Origin: Iodidimonas sp. SYSU 1G8
Lineage (GTDB): Bacteria > Pseudomonadota > Alphaproteobacteria > SMXS01
Length of the DNA: 64,000 nucleotides
Direction of reading: 5' to 3'
Assembly (NCBI RefSeq): GCF_039655775.1
Contig: NZ_JBBYXJ010000002.1
Coordinates: 1-64,000, forward strand
The translations under genes were made by a program, and so were the position numbers. The notes beneath the pieces are model-generated. The model saw only the letters and a program-made list of their open reading frames with translations, did not search any database and had not been told where the DNA came from. Below, in pieces: positions 33,604-41,647 of the stretch (the first letter of the stretch is position 1; each line of letters opens with the position of its first letter).

Positions 33604-34938
33604 ATGACGCTGACCGGACCGGCGCCCTTGCGCTGGCTGCCCGAAGGCGTGCAGCGCCGGGCCCTTGTTCTGCGGGTCATTCGTGCGGGCGTGCGGGACA
33701 TCACCCACGGCCATCTCAGCTTGCAGGCCATGAGCCTGGTCTACACCACGCTCCTGTCGCTGGTGCCGCTGCTCGCCGTCAGCTTCTCGGTGTTGAAGGG
33801 CTTCGGCGTCCACAACCAGATCGCGCCACTTCTCTACCGTCTGCTGGAGCCGATCGGATACGAGAAGGCGCACGAGCTCACCGATACGATCATCGCCTTC
33901 GTCGACAATGTGAAGGTCGGCTTGCTGGGCGGTGTCGGCCTGCTGATGCTGATCTACACCGTTCTTTTGCTGATGCAGAAGATCGAGGACGCGCTGAACT
34001 ATACTTGGCACATCAAGCGCGGCCGCAGCCTGGGCCAGACCTTCGCCATCTATCTGAGCGTGCTGCTGGTCGGTCCGCTGCTGATCTTCGGCGCCATCAG
34101 CCTGACCTCGGCGCTGGCCACGGACAGCTTCGTCGACTGGCTGACCCATCGCCCCGCCGTCGAACCCATCGTCGCCTGGGCAGGCCAGATCGTGCCGTAC
34201 CTCATCCTCGTGGCGGCGTTCACCTTCGTCTACATGATGGTGCCCAACACCTCGGTAAAGTTCAAACCGGCGCTGATCGGCGCCGCCATCGCGGCGGCGC
34301 TCTGGGAACTGTGGGGGTGGATGTTCGCCGCCTTCCTGACCAATTCGGCCAGCTATGCCATCTACGCGGCCTTCGCGACCCTGTTCATCTTCATGTTCTG
34401 GCTCTACGGCGGCTGGCTGATCCTTCTCCTCGGCTCGTCCATCGCCTGCTACGTCCAGAATCCGCAATATGCCACGGTCGAGCCGGAGGCCCTGAAGCTG
34501 AGCGCCCGCGCCCGCGAGGTCATCGCCATCGCCATCCTGCGGGAGATGGCCGAGCGCTTCCAGAAGGGCATGCCGCCGTGGTCGACGCCGGAGCTGGCCA
34601 AGCATATCGACGCGCCCGACCCGGCGGTGGAATGGACGGTCTGCGCGCTGCTGGACGGCGGCATCGTCATCGAGAGCGGCGAGAAGCCGCAACGGTTGAT
34701 GCTGGCACGGGATCCATCGGCGGTGACATTGGGCGAAGTGCTGACCGTCCTGCGCAACGCGGACTCCACGGGCACCCAGTCCAAGCTGAAACCGCCGCAG
34801 GACATGGAGGCCTGCGCGGTGATCGACGCCGCCGACCGGGCACGCGACGCGGTGCTGCACACCCAGACCATCCGGTCGCTGATCGAGCCCGGCTCGGCCA
34901 CCCCCGTGGACTTTCCGGCGGTGCCGCCCGCCGGTTGA
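33604..34938 (+). CDS. YihY/BrkB-family inner-membrane protein
   Basis: At least 444 residues. The N-terminal ~290 form the BrkB membrane domain with about six helices: HLSLQAMSLVYTTLLSLVPL at the start, GLLGGVGLLMLIYTVLLLMQ, FAIYLSVLLVGPLLIFGAI, and a final FIFMFWLYGGWLILLLGSSI. A cytoplasmic winged-helix-like tail follows. The family was named for a presumed RNase BN but is now regarded as a transporter or virulence-linked membrane protein. ATG 33604 has no good ribosome site. A better one (AGGAG, ATG 33518) is out of frame and hits a stop, so the true start may be further upstream. Confidence 0.82.
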   Translation: MTLTGPAPLRWLPEGVQRRALVLRVIRAGVRDITHGHLSLQAMSLVYTTLLSLVPLLAVSFSVLKGFGVHNQIAPLLYRLLEPIGYEKAHELTDTIIAFVDNVKVGLLGGVGLLMLIYTVLLLMQKIEDALNYTWHIKRGRSLGQTFAIYLSVLLVGPLLIFGAISLTSALATDSFVDWLTHRPAVEPIVAWAGQIVPYLILVAAFTFVYMMVPNTSVKFKPALIGAAIAAALWELWGWMFAAFLTNSASYAIYAAFATLFIFMFWLYGGWLILLLGSSIACYVQNPQYATVEPEALKLSARAREVIAIAILREMAERFQKGMPPWSTPELAKHIDAPDPAVEWTVCALLDGGIVIESGEKPQRLMLARDPSAVTLGEVLTVLRNADSTGTQSKLKPPQDMEACAVIDAADRARDAVLHTQTIRSLIEPGSATPVDFPAVPPAG

Positions 34939-34992
34939 CAAGCGGACGCCCCCGCCGCCTAATGCCGCCAAACGCAGCATCGGGGACAGATC

Positions 34993-36042
34993 ATGAAAAG
35001 CCAGGCGATCACCAGTTTCGGACAGCCGCTCGAGGAAGTGACGAGCGACACCCCCGTGCCGCAGGGCGCCGAAGTGGTGCTCAAGGTCACCCATTGCGGC
35101 GTCTGCCACTCCGACGTGCACATCCATGATGGCCATTTCGACATGGGCGGCGGCAACAAGCTGGACATGACGCGGGGCATCAAGCTGCCCTTCACCATGG
35201 GCCACGAGATCGAGGGCGAAGTGGTGGCCGTCGGCCCGGACGCCAGGACGGCCAAGGTAGGTGACAAGCGCGTGGCCTTTCCGTGGATCGGCTGCGGCGA
35301 ATGCGCGGTCTGCGCCCGGGGCGACGAACATCTGTGCAACGCGCCGCGCCAGCTCGGGGTGCAGATTCCCGGCGGCTACGCGGATCATGTGCTGATCCCG
35401 CACGAGAAGTATCTGCTCGATTACACCGGCGTGCCCGAAGGCCTCGCGGCGACCTATATGTGCTCGGGCGTCACCGCCTTCAGCGCCCTGAAGAAGATCG
35501 GCGAGCCCGGCCCGGACGACGCCATTCTGATCGTGGGCGTCGGCGGTGTCGGCATGATGGGCGTCCAGTTCGCCAAGGCGCTGTTCAACAAGGCGCCGCT
35601 GGTCGCCGACATCAGCGCCGAGCGCATGGCGGCGGCCCAGAAGGCGGGCGCCGGCACCGCCTATGACGCGTCCGACGCCAAGATCGTCAAGCAGATCAAG
35701 GCCGACACCGGCGGCGGCGTCTTCGCGGCCATCGACTTCGTCGGCTCGGAAAGCTCGTTCGCGCTGGCCCGCAACAGCCTGCGCAAGGGCGGCACCGCCG
35801 TGGTCGTCGGCCTGTTCGGCGGCGGCTTCGCCATGCCGATCCCCATGCTGCCCTTCACATCCATGCAGCTGAAGGGCTCGTTCGTGGGCTCGCTGGCCGA
35901 CACCCAGGAGATGCTGGACATGGTCAAGCGCGGCGCCGTCGATCCGATCCCGGTCGCCGAACGCCCCATGAACCAGGCCAGCGCCACCCTGGATGATCTG
36001 CGCGCCGGCAAGATCACCGGCCGCGTCGTGCTGCGCCCCTGA
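34993..36042 (+). CDS. Zinc-dependent alcohol dehydrogenase
   Basis: A 349-residue MDR enzyme. Catalytic zinc ligands are in HCGVCHSD and GHEIEGEV; the structural-zinc cysteines are in CGECAVCARGDEHLC. The Rossmann motif is VGVGGVGMMGVQFAK. It oxidises primary or secondary alcohols with NAD(P). In contrast to the MDR protein at 7252-8274, both zinc sites are complete. GGGGACAG precedes the ATG. It is convergent with the VOC cluster by 1-2 bases. Substrate unknown. Confidence 0.9.
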   Translation: MKSQAITSFGQPLEEVTSDTPVPQGAEVVLKVTHCGVCHSDVHIHDGHFDMGGGNKLDMTRGIKLPFTMGHEIEGEVVAVGPDARTAKVGDKRVAFPWIGCGECAVCARGDEHLCNAPRQLGVQIPGGYADHVLIPHEKYLLDYTGVPEGLAATYMCSGVTAFSALKKIGEPGPDDAILIVGVGGVGMMGVQFAKALFNKAPLVADISAERMAAAQKAGAGTAYDASDAKIVKQIKADTGGGVFAAIDFVGSESSFALARNSLRKGGTAVVVGLFGGGFAMPIPMLPFTSMQLKGSFVGSLADTQEMLDMVKRGAVDPIPVAERPMNQASATLDDLRAGKITGRVVLRP

Positions 36043-36043
36043 C

Positions 36044-36802
36044 CTAGCGTTCGGGACCGACCAGCGCGAATACGGCGCCCTGCGGGTCGCTGCACACGGT
36101 GATCCAGTTGCCACCCGGAACCTGATGGGTGCCCATCAGGATCTGGCCGCCACGCTCGATCACCCGCGCCGCCGCCGCGTCGATGGCCGGCACGATGAAA
36201 TAGAACTGCCAGACCGGCGCGGGCACGCCCTCCGGCCTGTTCATCATGGCGCCGCAGGACTCGCCGTCCGTCGCGAACAGCTGGTAGGTGCCCATCGGGC
36301 CCATGTCCATCGCCTCGGTCTTGATCCAGCCGAACTGCCCGGCATAGAAATCGAACGCGCTGCTCCAGTCATTGGCGTAAAGTTCGTGCCAGCCCACATG
36401 GCCTGGCGTCATCGGCGCGACAGGCGGCCTTTCGCGTCCCTGCGGCGTCATCAGCATGAAAACCGCGCCTTGGGGGTCGGCCACCGCCGCCAGACGCCCC
36501 ACATCGGGAACATCGAAAGGCGGCTCATGAACGATGCCGCCTGCCTGCATGATCGCGGCCGTGTCCGCATCCACGTCCGGGCTGTGAATGTAGCCGAGCC
36601 AGCAGGGCGGCGCGCCCGTGGCCCGATGCGTTTCTGGCTGCTTCATGATGCCGCCGATCCCGCGCTGGCCCGCATGCAGCACCGTGTACGCGCCGGTATC
36701 GTCGTAGGATTGCGGCCGCCAGCCTACCACGTCGGCATAGAAATCCGCCGCGGCGGCCGGATCGGTGGTCAGCAGTTCGTACCAGAAGAATGACTGTCCC
36801 AT
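36044..36802 (-). CDS. VOC-family protein with two glyoxalase domains
   Basis: 252 residues made of two tandem vicinal-oxygen-chelate modules. The first begins MGQSFFWYELLTTDPAAAADFYADVVGW and ends DPQGAVFMLM. The second begins GHVGWHELYANDWSSAFDFYAGQFGW and ends DPQGAVFALVG. This CFP30/27-kDa-antigen-like type often has unknown substrates; some act in detoxification. It is the last of four minus-strand genes (three VOC and one DUF1428) divergent from an HxlR regulator. Confidence 0.87.
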   Translation of the reverse strand: MGQSFFWYELLTTDPAAAADFYADVVGWRPQSYDDTGAYTVLHAGQRGIGGIMKQPETHRATGAPPCWLGYIHSPDVDADTAAIMQAGGIVHEPPFDVPDVGRLAAVADPQGAVFMLMTPQGRERPPVAPMTPGHVGWHELYANDWSSAFDFYAGQFGWIKTEAMDMGPMGTYQLFATDGESCGAMMNRPEGVPAPVWQFYFIVPAIDAAAARVIERGGQILMGTHQVPGGNWITVCSDPQGAVFALVGPER

Positions 36803-36815
36803 GGACGCTCTCCTC

Positions 36816-37292
36816 TCATTCGCCGGCGAAGGCGCGCTCCAGCGCCGCCACGTCCAGCTTGATCATGGTCATCATCGCGGCGGTCGCGCGCCGCACCGCC
36901 GCCTTGTCCGGCGATTTCATCATGTCGATGAATGCGCGCGGCACGACCTGCCACGACAAGCCGTAGCGATCGGTTACCCAGCCACACTGGACGGGCGTGC
37001 CGCCGTCGCACAACGCCGCCCACAGGCGGTCCACCTCGGCCTGATCCTCGCAGGTGACGGACAGGGAGATCGCCGGCGTGAACTGATAGTGAGGTCCGCC
37101 GTTCAGCGCCTGGTAGGACAGGCCCGCCAACGTGAATTCCACCAGCATCACTTTTCCGGCCGCGCCGCCCGGCCCATCGACGCTGTAGGGGATGACCGAG
37201 TCGATCCGCGAATCCGGCAGAAGCGACACGTAGAAGCGCGCCGCCTCCTCGGCCTTGCCGTCGAACCACAGGCAATGGCTGATCCTGGACAT
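36816..37292 (-). CDS. VOC-family PhnB-like protein
   Basis: 158 residues: MSRISHCLWFDGKAEEAARFYVSLLPDSRID, then the SYQALNGGPHYQFTPAISLSVTC segment and CGWVTDRYGLSWQVVP. These are hallmarks of the PhnB/YdcJ-type '3-demethylubiquinone methyltransferase-like' VOC domain, which is not itself a methyltransferase. It lies 13 bases before the two-domain VOC gene and 4 bases after the DUF1428 gene. Confidence 0.87.
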   Translation of the reverse strand: MSRISHCLWFDGKAEEAARFYVSLLPDSRIDSVIPYSVDGPGGAAGKVMLVEFTLAGLSYQALNGGPHYQFTPAISLSVTCEDQAEVDRLWAALCDGGTPVQCGWVTDRYGLSWQVVPRAFIDMMKSPDKAAVRRATAAMMTMIKLDVAALERAFAGE

Positions 37293-37296
37293 GGGC

Positions 37297-37653
37297 CTAA
37301 CCCCGTTCGTCGACGATCGGCTCGAACCCGCCGAAGATCATCCGCTTGCCGTCGAACGGCATTTCGGCGCCCATGTCCATGCGCGGGTCGGCCATGACCT
37401 TGTCATTGCCTTCGTCACGGGCGGCCTTGGACGGCCAGACGATCCAGGAAAACACCACCGTCTCGCCAGGCTCTGCCTTCACGGCGCCGCGGAAGTCCGT
37501 CACCTTGCCCTCGGGCACGTCATCGCCCCAGCACTCGACCACATGAAGCGCGCCATGATCCCGAAAGATCACCGCCGCGTCGGCGGCGAGCTTGCGATAG
37601 GCCTCCTTGTTTTCCGTGGGCACGGCGATCACGAATCCATCTACGTAGCTCAT
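37297..37653 (-). CDS. DUF1428 protein
   Basis: A 118-residue ferredoxin-fold dimer family protein: MSYVDGFVIAVPTENKEAYR, GALHVVECWGDDVPEGKVTDF, VFSWIVWPSKAARDEGN and FDGKRMIFGGFEPIV are the family's characteristic blocks. DUF1428 genes are regularly found next to VOC and HxlR/ArsR-type genes, as here. Biochemical function unknown. Confidence 0.9.
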   Translation of the reverse strand: MSYVDGFVIAVPTENKEAYRKLAADAAVIFRDHGALHVVECWGDDVPEGKVTDFRGAVKAEPGETVVFSWIVWPSKAARDEGNDKVMADPRMDMGAEMPFDGKRMIFGGFEPIVDERG

Positions 37654-37705
37654 CTTGCTTCTCCTCGTTTGCCTGATGGGTTGACTGGCGGCCTCGTCAC
37701 ATGTC

Positions 37706-38122
37706 TCAGGCCGCGTCCGGCGCGGCGTTCACGTCCATCCAGAACATTTCCCAGATGTGTCCGTCCGGGTCTTCGACACTGCGGCTGTACATGAATCCAT
37801 GATCCTGCACCGGTCCGGGATCGGCGCGGCCGCCCGCACCGATCGCCTTGGTCGCCAGTTCATCCACCTCGGCCCGGCTCTCGACGGAGAGCGCGACAAG
37901 CACCTCGGTGGCCGCATGGGCATCCGCGATCGGTTTCGACGTGAAGTCCCGAAACCGGTCATGGGTCAGCAGCATGGCGTGGATGGTGTCCGAGAACACC
38001 ATGCAGGAGGTCGTGGTCTCGTCCGAGAACTGGCCGTTCTTCACGGCGCCGAGCGCTTCGTAAAAAGCGGTCGCCTTTCCCAGATCGGCGACGGGCAGAT
38101 TGATGAAAATCATCTTCGACAT
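37706..38122 (-). CDS. VOC-family glyoxalase/bleomycin-resistance-like protein
   Basis: A 138-residue single VOC domain: MSKMIFINLPVADLGKATAFYEALG, a central AMLLTHDRFRDF and the C-terminal SVEDPDGHIWEMFWMD with the metal-binding Glu. This matches the lactoylglutathione-lyase-like group. It is the promoter-proximal gene of the VOC/DUF1428 operon, 59 bases from the divergent HxlR start, so both units likely share the operator region at 38145-38183. Confidence 0.88.
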   Translation of the reverse strand: MSKMIFINLPVADLGKATAFYEALGAVKNGQFSDETTTSCMVFSDTIHAMLLTHDRFRDFTSKPIADAHAATEVLVALSVESRAEVDELATKAIGAGGRADPGPVQDHGFMYSRSVEDPDGHIWEMFWMDVNAAPDAA

Positions 38123-38144
38123 AGGACACTTCCCCTAAGGTGAC

Positions 38145-38173
38145 TTGACCTTCCTACCGCCTATGGTTAATAA
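38145..38173 (+). promoter_or_regulatory. Promoter of the HxlR gene, possibly leaderless
   Basis: TTGACC at 38145-38150, a 17-base spacer, TAATAA at 38168-38173. A start about 7 bases later would fall on the ATG at 38182, giving a very short or absent leader. Confidence 0.4.
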
Positions 38174-38183
38174 AAACAACCAT
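38163..38183. promoter_or_regulatory. Inverted repeat overlapping the HxlR start (candidate operator)
   Basis: ATGGTT (38163-38168) and AACCAT (38178-38183) are exact inverted arms 9 bases apart in an AT-rich patch. They overlap the predicted -10 and the start codon, a likely site for HxlR autoregulation. Confidence 0.5.
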
Positions 38184-38874
38184 GAAGTTAGAAAAAACAA
38201 CTAAAGAGACCGGCATCCTCGGCCGGACTTACGATGATGCCTGTGGCGCGGCCCATGCCCTCGACCTGGTGGGCGAGCGCTGGGCGCTGCTCGTCATGCG
38301 TGAATTGATGCTCGGTCCCAAGCGTTTCAGCGATTTGCGCGCCGACCTGCCGGGCATCAGCGCCAACGTGCTGACGCAGCGGCTGGAAGGGCTCGAGGCC
38401 GTCGGCGTGCTCGTCAAACGCAAGCTGCCGCCTCCCGCCTCGACGCAGGTCTATGAACTGACCCCCTGGGGCTACGAGAGCGAGCCGATCTTCCAGGCGC
38501 TGGGACGCTGGGCGACCCGCTCGCCGCTGCACGACCCGACCCTGCCGTTCAGCGCCGTGTCGCTGTTCCTGTCCTTCCGCACCATGATCGACGCCGAACG
38601 GGCAAGGGATCTCGACACGCGCGTCGGATTCAGGCTGGGCAACGAGATCTTCCTCGCCCGGCTGCTGGGTGGAGGCATCCATATCAGGCGCGGTCCTGTC
38701 GAAGGCGCGCAGGTCACCTTCACCACCACACCGCCCGTCATGGCCGCGGCGGTCTATGGCGGTGTTCCCCTGACGGAACTTGAGGCGCAGGGCACCCTGG
38801 CCATCAAGGGCGACAGGGCGCTCGCCGAGCGTTTCGTTACGCTGTTTCCCCTGCCGCCCAAGATCGAGCGCTAA
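38182..38874 (+). CDS. HxlR-family winged-helix regulator with C-terminal sterol-carrier-like domain
   Basis: 230 residues. The first ~105 are an HxlR DNA-binding domain ([52 protein letters not shown]). The remaining ~120 residues ([19 protein letters not shown] to [18 protein letters not shown]) look like an SCP2-type lipid-binding fold, so the regulator may sense a hydrophobic ligand. It is divergent from the VOC/DUF1428 operon, which it probably controls. Its stop overlaps ilvD tail to tail by 4 bases. Confidence 0.85.
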   Translation: MKLEKTTKETGILGRTYDDACGAAHALDLVGERWALLVMRELMLGPKRFSDLRADLPGISANVLTQRLEGLEAVGVLVKRKLPPPASTQVYELTPWGYESEPIFQALGRWATRSPLHDPTLPFSAVSLFLSFRTMIDAERARDLDTRVGFRLGNEIFLARLLGGGIHIRRGPVEGAQVTFTTTPPVMAAAVYGGVPLTELEAQGTLAIKGDRALAERFVTLFPLPPKIER

Positions 38875-40544
38875 CCCGTCACCGCACCCTCGCTGGCCGA
38901 GCGGGCGAGCTGGGCGTACTTGGCCAGCACGCCGCGTGTGTAACGCGGCGCGGGCTGTCGCCACGCGGCGCGGCGCGAGGCCAGTTCGGAATCGTCGACA
39001 TCCAGTCGCAGGACACCCCGCCGGCCATCGATGGTGATGCTGTCGCCATCCCGGACCAGCGCGATCGTGCCGCCGTCGAACGCTTCCGGCGTCACATGGC
39101 CGACGACCATGCCCCAGGTGCCTCCCGAGAACCGCCCGTCCGTGACCAATGCCACGCTGTCGCCCAGCCCCCGCCCGATCAGGGCCGAGGTAGGCGCCAG
39201 CATCTCGGGCATTCCGGGTCCGCCGCGCGGGCCGAGATAACGCAGAACCAGAACATCTCCCGGCTTGACCCGGTCCGACTGGATCGCCGCCATCGCCGAT
39301 TGCTCGTCCTCGAAGACCCGCGCCGGACCGGTGATCGCGAGACTCCTGAGGCCACTCACCTTGGCGACCGCGCCGCCTTCGGCCAGATTGCCGCGCAGAA
39401 CGGCCAGATGCCCTTCCGGATAGAGCGGATCGCCAACCGGACGGATCACGTCCTGCCCGGCGGGCGGTGTCCCGGGCACCGCCGCCAGTTCCTCGCCCAG
39501 GGTACGTCCGGTCACGGTCAGGCAGTCGCCATGCACCAGGCCGGCCTTCAGCAGCAGCTTCAGCACCTGCGGGACGCCGCCGGCCTTGTGCAGGTCGACA
39601 GCCATGTATCTGCCCGAAGGTTTCAGGTCGCAGATCACCGGCACCTTGCGGCGCACCCGCTCGAAATCGTCCAGCGACCACTCGACACCCGCGGCATGAG
39701 CGATGGCGAGATAGTGGAGCACCGCGTTGGTCGACCCACCCGTCGCCATGACCAGCGCGACCGCGTTCTCGATGGCGCGCCGCGTGATGATGTCGGAAGG
39801 ACGGATGCCGGCCTTGACCGCCGCCACCAGAACTCGCCCGGACTCCGCCGCCGACTCGTGCTTTTCGGCATCCGTGTTGGCCATGTTGGACGAGCCGAGC
39901 AGCGACAGGCCCAGCGCCTCGAACGAGGAACTCATGGTGTTCGCCGAATACATGCCGCCGCACGATCCGGTCGTCGGGCAGGCGTTCCGCTCGATGCCCT
40001 CGAAATCCTCGGCGCTCATGCGGCCCGCGCTGAACGCGCCGACCGCCTCGAAGGCCGAGATCACCGACAGGTCCTGCCCTTTCCAGCGGCCCGGCTTGAT
40101 GGTGCCGCCATAGACATAGACCGACGGCACGTTGGCGCGGATCATGCCGAGCATGCCGCCGGGCAGGTTCTTGTCGCAGCCGCCGACGACAAGCACGCCG
40201 TCCATCCACTGGCCCTGGACACAGGTCTCGATGCAATCGGCGATGACCTCGCGCGAGACCAGCGAGTACTTCATCCCCTCGGTGCCCATGGCCATCCCAT
40301 CGGAGATGGTCGGCGTGCCGAAGATCTGCGGATTGCCACCCGCCGACCGGATCGCCTCCACCGCGGCATCGGCGAGCGGTTGGAGGCCCGCATTGCACGG
40401 CGTGATGGTGGAATGGCCGTTGGCGATGCCGATCATCGGCTTGTCGAAATCCGCCTTCTCGTAGCCGAGCGCGTAGTACATTGCGCGATTCGGTGAGCGG
40501 TCGACACCTTGGGTGATGGCGCGGGAGCGGTGATCGAAACCCAT
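38871..40544 (-). CDS. ilvD: Dihydroxy-acid dehydratase
   Basis: A 557-residue IlvD/Edd-family iron-sulfur dehydratase of branched-chain amino-acid synthesis. Cluster cysteines are visible in [12 protein letters not shown] and [16 protein letters not shown]; the N-terminus [21 protein letters not shown] and [16 protein letters not shown] fit the family. AAGGAGAG precedes the ATG, and a minus-strand TATAAT lies at 40605-40610. A related sugar-acid dehydratase cannot be wholly excluded because no other ilv gene is here. Confidence 0.9.
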   Translation of the reverse strand: MGFDHRSRAITQGVDRSPNRAMYYALGYEKADFDKPMIGIANGHSTITPCNAGLQPLADAAVEAIRSAGGNPQIFGTPTISDGMAMGTEGMKYSLVSREVIADCIETCVQGQWMDGVLVVGGCDKNLPGGMLGMIRANVPSVYVYGGTIKPGRWKGQDLSVISAFEAVGAFSAGRMSAEDFEGIERNACPTTGSCGGMYSANTMSSSFEALGLSLLGSSNMANTDAEKHESAAESGRVLVAAVKAGIRPSDIITRRAIENAVALVMATGGSTNAVLHYLAIAHAAGVEWSLDDFERVRRKVPVICDLKPSGRYMAVDLHKAGGVPQVLKLLLKAGLVHGDCLTVTGRTLGEELAAVPGTPPAGQDVIRPVGDPLYPEGHLAVLRGNLAEGGAVAKVSGLRSLAITGPARVFEDEQSAMAAIQSDRVKPGDVLVLRYLGPRGGPGMPEMLAPTSALIGRGLGDSVALVTDGRFSGGTWGMVVGHVTPEAFDGGTIALVRDGDSITIDGRRGVLRLDVDDSELASRRAAWRQPAPRYTRGVLAKYAQLARSASEGAVTG

Positions 40545-40648
40545 GAGAACTCTCCTTGCTGAGGAGACGCCACGCTAGCCATGGCTAAGTTTCGTGTGAA
40601 ATATATTATAGGCGGCTTATTAAGAGATTTTTCATATCAGGAGACGCC

Positions 40649-41533
40649 ATGGACATTCGTCAGTTGCGGCATTTCGTCACCGTCGCCGACGTGCTCCATT
40701 TCGGGCGCGCCGCCGAACAGCTGCACATGACACAGCCGCCGCTCAGCCAGAGCATCCGGCTGCTGGAGCAGGATCTCGGCATCGTGCTGTTCACCCGCAC
40801 CCGGCGCAGCGTGGCCCTGACCGCGGTGGGCAAGCAGTTCCTGCCGCATGCGCGCAAGGTGCTGGAGGATGCCCAAAAGCTGCCTGAGACCGCCCGGCGG
40901 CTGTCGCGGGGCGAGATTGGCACGCTGAGGATCGACTTCGTCAGCACCGCCGCCTACAGCCTGCTGCCCGGCCTTGTCAGCGGCTACAAGGCGCGGTTTC
41001 CCGAGGTGGATATCCAACTGCGCGAAGCGACGAGCGACGTACAGATCGAGGCGCTGCTCTCGGGCACGGCCGATGCCGGCCTTCTGATCGCGCCGCCCGG
41101 ACGCCTCCTGCCCGCGCCTCTGACCTATCGGATGCTCCGCCGCGAGCCGCTGATCGCCGCCGTGCCGCTGGACTGGGTCGAGACCGGAAAGATTCCGGCG
41201 GCGCCCGCCTTCGATGCGATCTCGGACGCCCCGCTGATCCTGTTTCCGCGCCATGGCGCGCCCGCGCTGCATGACCTGATCACCGGCTACTATGCCCGAC
41301 ACGGCGCGGCACCGGTCATGGGTCAGGCGGCCATGCAGATGCAGACCATCGTCAGCCTCGTGGCGGCGGGCCTGGGCATCGCCTTGGTACCCGAATCCCT
41401 GCGCGATATGGCGCGAACAGGCGTCGCCTATCTGCCGCTGTCGGATACGCCGCCGGTCATGGAAACCGGTCTGGCCTGGCGCCGTGACAACGATGCATCC
41501 GCCCTTGCCCATCTCGTTTCACTGAGCGCCTGA
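40649..41533 (+). CDS. LysR-family transcriptional regulator
   Basis: 294 residues: winged HTH MDIRQLRHFVTVADVLHFGRAAEQLHMTQPPLSQSIRLLE, then a periplasmic-binding-like effector domain (GTLRIDFVSTAAYSLLPGLV, QMQTIVSLVAAGLGIALVPES). AGGAGACG precedes the ATG. It is divergent from ilvD across a 104-base AT-rich gap, the usual place for LysR control, so ilvD is a likely target. The effector is unknown. Confidence 0.92.
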   Translation: MDIRQLRHFVTVADVLHFGRAAEQLHMTQPPLSQSIRLLEQDLGIVLFTRTRRSVALTAVGKQFLPHARKVLEDAQKLPETARRLSRGEIGTLRIDFVSTAAYSLLPGLVSGYKARFPEVDIQLREATSDVQIEALLSGTADAGLLIAPPGRLLPAPLTYRMLRREPLIAAVPLDWVETGKIPAAPAFDAISDAPLILFPRHGAPALHDLITGYYARHGAAPVMGQAAMQMQTIVSLVAAGLGIALVPESLRDMARTGVAYLPLSDTPPVMETGLAWRRDNDASALAHLVSLSA

Positions 41534-41586
41534 CCTTACAGCCATGCAAGGAAAGCGGCCGTTACCGCGCAAACGCGACTTGCAAG

Positions 41587-41601
41587 TGATACTGCCTATC
41601 A
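41587..41601. promoter_or_regulatory. Inverted repeat upstream of the TonB receptor
   Basis: TGATA and TATCA flank CTGCC, inside the longer TTGCAAGTGATA...TATCAA stretch at 41580-41602, 46 bases before the ATG. It resembles a weak Fur-type site, which would fit a siderophore receptor. Confidence 0.35.
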
Positions 41602-41647
41602 ATATCGTCCGCCGCACGAATGCCAGCCCTTTCACCGTTCAGGCGAG

